DNA of 64,000 nucleotides, from NCBI RefSeq assembly GCF_900078705.1, contig NZ_FKIF01000006.1, positions 248,001 through 312,000 on the forward strand, in the 5' to 3' direction. Both the position numbers and the translations under genes were made by a program. This document shows positions 62,563 through 64,000 of the stretch, one piece after another. This DNA is from Bordetella ansorpii. Its GTDB lineage: Bacteria; Pseudomonadota; Gammaproteobacteria; Burkholderiales; Burkholderiaceae_B. The notes under the pieces are model-generated. The model was not told where the DNA came from, did no database searches, and saw only the letters and a list, made by a program, of their open reading frames with translations. Every line of letters begins with the position of its first letter. Position 1 is the stretch's first letter.

Positions 62563-63939
62563 TCAGTCTTCGCGGCCCTTGGGCAGGCGCGCGCCCAACA
62601 GCGCCTGCACCCGGCGGTTGCGGGCCAGCGAGCGTGAATACATCGAATCGGGCCGCAGCCCCCGCGCGATCACGAAGCCGGTGACGCAGGCCAGCATCAG
62701 CGGCAGCATGGCCTCGTAGCTCAGCGTCATCTCGAAGATCATCAGGATGGACATCAGCGGCGCGTGCGTGGACGCCGCCAGCAGCGCTCCCATGCCGACC
62801 ACCGCATAACTGCTGACCGACGACACCGAGCCCGCCGGCAGCATGCCGTGCAGCGCGGCGCCGTACAGATGGCCCATCGCCGCGCCCACGAACAGCGTGG
62901 GGGTGAAGATGCCGCCCACCGCGCCGGAACCGACGCTGCCGGCCGTGGCCACGATCTTCATCAGCAGCAGGATGGCCACGGCCTGCCAGGCCCACGGCTG
63001 GTGCAGCATGGAATTGACCACGCTGTAGCCGTTGCCCCACACTTCGGGCCAGCCGATGGAGATGGCGCCCACCACCAGGCCGCCCGCCGCCAGCCGCGCC
63101 CACAACGGGCGGACCAGGCGCGTGAAACCCTGCTTGGCGCCATCGAGCAACGCCAGGTAATACGGCGCCGTGACGCCGGCCAGCAGGCCCAGCCCCAGGT
63201 AATTCAGCACCTCCCAGCCCGACACGAAGTCGAAGGCAGGCATGTGATAGACGGCGTCGTAGTTCAGCAACTGGCGCGTGACCATGTTGGCCGCCACCGA
63301 CGACACGATCAACGGCACCAGCGTGGCCGACGACACCGCGCCGTAGACGATCTCCGATACGAACAACGCCCCCGCGATGGGCGCGTTGTAGGCGGCGGTG
63401 ATGCCCGCGGTGGCGCCGCAGGCCACCAAAAGCCGCAGATGACCGGGCGGCAGCACCAGGAAGCGGCCCAGCACCGAGGACAGCATGGCGGCCAATTGCA
63501 CCATCGGCCCTTCGCGGCCGATGGAGGCGCCCGAACTGATCGAACTGAGCGACGCCATGCTGCGCGCCAGCGTCTGGCGCAGGCCGACGATGCCGCGGCC
63601 CAGCGCGATGGCTTCCATGTAGTCGCCCGCGCCGCGCCGGGGAAGCCGCGTGTTGGCCCATTGCAGGATCAGCCCCGCCACCACGCCGCCCGATGCGGGC
63701 AAAAGCAGCCGCTCCCACCAGGCCAGGCCGCGCGCCAGGGACACCATCCCGTGCGCGGGCGCGCCGCCGAGCCACGCCTGCACGAATTCGAGCGACTCGC
63801 GGAAGGCCACGGTGGCCAAGGCCCCCAGGATGCCGGCCACGGCGGCCGCCAGCAGCGTGGCGGGCAGGCGGTCGGCGACGAGTTGGCGCCGTACCCAGGC
63901 GGCGCCGGGTACGCGCCACGGTTTCAGCGGCGGGAACAT
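62563..63939 (-). CDS. ClC-family chloride channel / antiporter (ClcB-like)
   Basis: The 458-residue membrane protein carries ClC selectivity motifs: SSGASIGREGPMVQL with the gating glutamate, AYNAPIAGALFVSEI, and GGIFTPTLFVGAAMGH. It has no C-terminal CBS domains, like ClcB/EriC types, and probably exchanges chloride for protons or conducts chloride, aiding acid resistance. It lies alone at the right edge with its promoter in the last 60 bases of the window. The start MFPPLKPWRVP is chosen over a longer TTG-initiated reading. Confidence 0.9.
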   Translation of the reverse strand: MFPPLKPWRVPGAAWVRRQLVADRLPATLLAAAVAGILGALATVAFRESLEFVQAWLGGAPAHGMVSLARGLAWWERLLLPASGGVVAGLILQWANTRLPRRGAGDYMEAIALGRGIVGLRQTLARSMASLSSISSGASIGREGPMVQLAAMLSSVLGRFLVLPPGHLRLLVACGATAGITAAYNAPIAGALFVSEIVYGAVSSATLVPLIVSSVAANMVTRQLLNYDAVYHMPAFDFVSGWEVLNYLGLGLLAGVTAPYYLALLDGAKQGFTRLVRPLWARLAAGGLVVGAISIGWPEVWGNGYSVVNSMLHQPWAWQAVAILLLMKIVATAGSVGSGAVGGIFTPTLFVGAAMGHLYGAALHGMLPAGSVSSVSSYAVVGMGALLAASTHAPLMSILMIFEMTLSYEAMLPLMLACVTGFVIARGLRPDSMYSRSLARNRRVQALLGARLPKGRED

Positions 63940-64000
63940 GGGCCGGAATTGTAGTCTCCGTCGCAACGGAACGTATCGAATTGCGCCTCTGCTGACGGCA

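Overview
The window is GC-rich chromosomal DNA (roughly two thirds G+C by eye) from a betaproteobacterium of the Burkholderiales, most likely Alcaligenaceae close to Achromobacter or Bordetella. The clues are the order dusB-fis-purH-ruvC, two Bug-type periplasmic binding proteins, an fdsGBA-fdhD-fdsD formate dehydrogenase operon, and the general style of the predicted proteins. The genus is inferred from memory of gene content and was not searched. I see no rRNA, tRNA, CRISPR array or intact insertion sequence.

Region 1 (1-10.3 kb) is a housekeeping segment: the end of dusB, then fis, purH, ruvC, ruvA and ruvB. The three Holliday-junction genes are separated by accessory DNA. Between ruvC and ruvA lie an Rpn/YhgA-like nuclease gene, a pitA phosphate-transporter fragment missing its 3' two thirds, and a secreted STN/TonB-like protein. 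Between ruvA and ruvB lie an NDUFA9-like reductase, a Fic toxin-antitoxin pair and a serine/threonine dehydratase.

Region 2 (10.3-21.8 kb) holds an MFS transporter, a peroxiredoxin, a Tat-exported dienelactone hydrolase and a large AsmA-like DUF748 protein, followed by molybdenum-cofactor genes: moaC, moaD, moaE, moaB and moeA on the plus strand, meeting mobA and moaA on the minus strand. Region 3 (21.8-31 kb) uses that cofactor: a ModE/LysR-like regulator diverges from fdsG-fdsB-fdsA-fdhD-fdsD, a molybdenum NAD-dependent formate dehydrogenase, followed by an OxlT-type oxalate/formate antiporter.

Region 4 (31-37.5 kb) carries a methyltransferase, a split chromate transporter pair, an RhtA-like exporter, an ECF sigma/anti-sigma pair with a small COG4315 secreted protein, and a GntR regulator. 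Region 5 (37.4-49.2 kb) is a urea-nitrogen module. Allophanate hydrolase, urea carboxylase and the GntR gene run leftward, and the urea ABC transporter urtABCDE runs rightward. The 431-bp gap between them contains two back-to-back sigma-54 (-24/-12) promoters with three TGCACC-like half-sites in the middle, which looks like a shared nitrogen-control enhancer. A 78-bp hairpin-rich tandem duplication sits between urtD and urtE.

Region 6 (49.2-64 kb) holds a lipoprotein gamma-glutamyltransferase, tartrate/D-malate dehydrogenase, a Bug protein, a wrecked HigBA-like toxin-antitoxin remnant, a mechanosensitive channel, a LysR regulator, YajQ, a second gamma-glutamyltransferase with a second Bug protein, an NlpD-like lipoprotein, a soluble double-PAS chemoreceptor and a ClC chloride channel.

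Most of the window is ordinary core and accessory metabolism. The parts most worth a second look are the divergent sigma-54 urea control region, the pitA/Rpn junction, the toxin-antitoxin remnant, the urtD-urtE repeat and the palindromes in front of the formate dehydrogenase operon.
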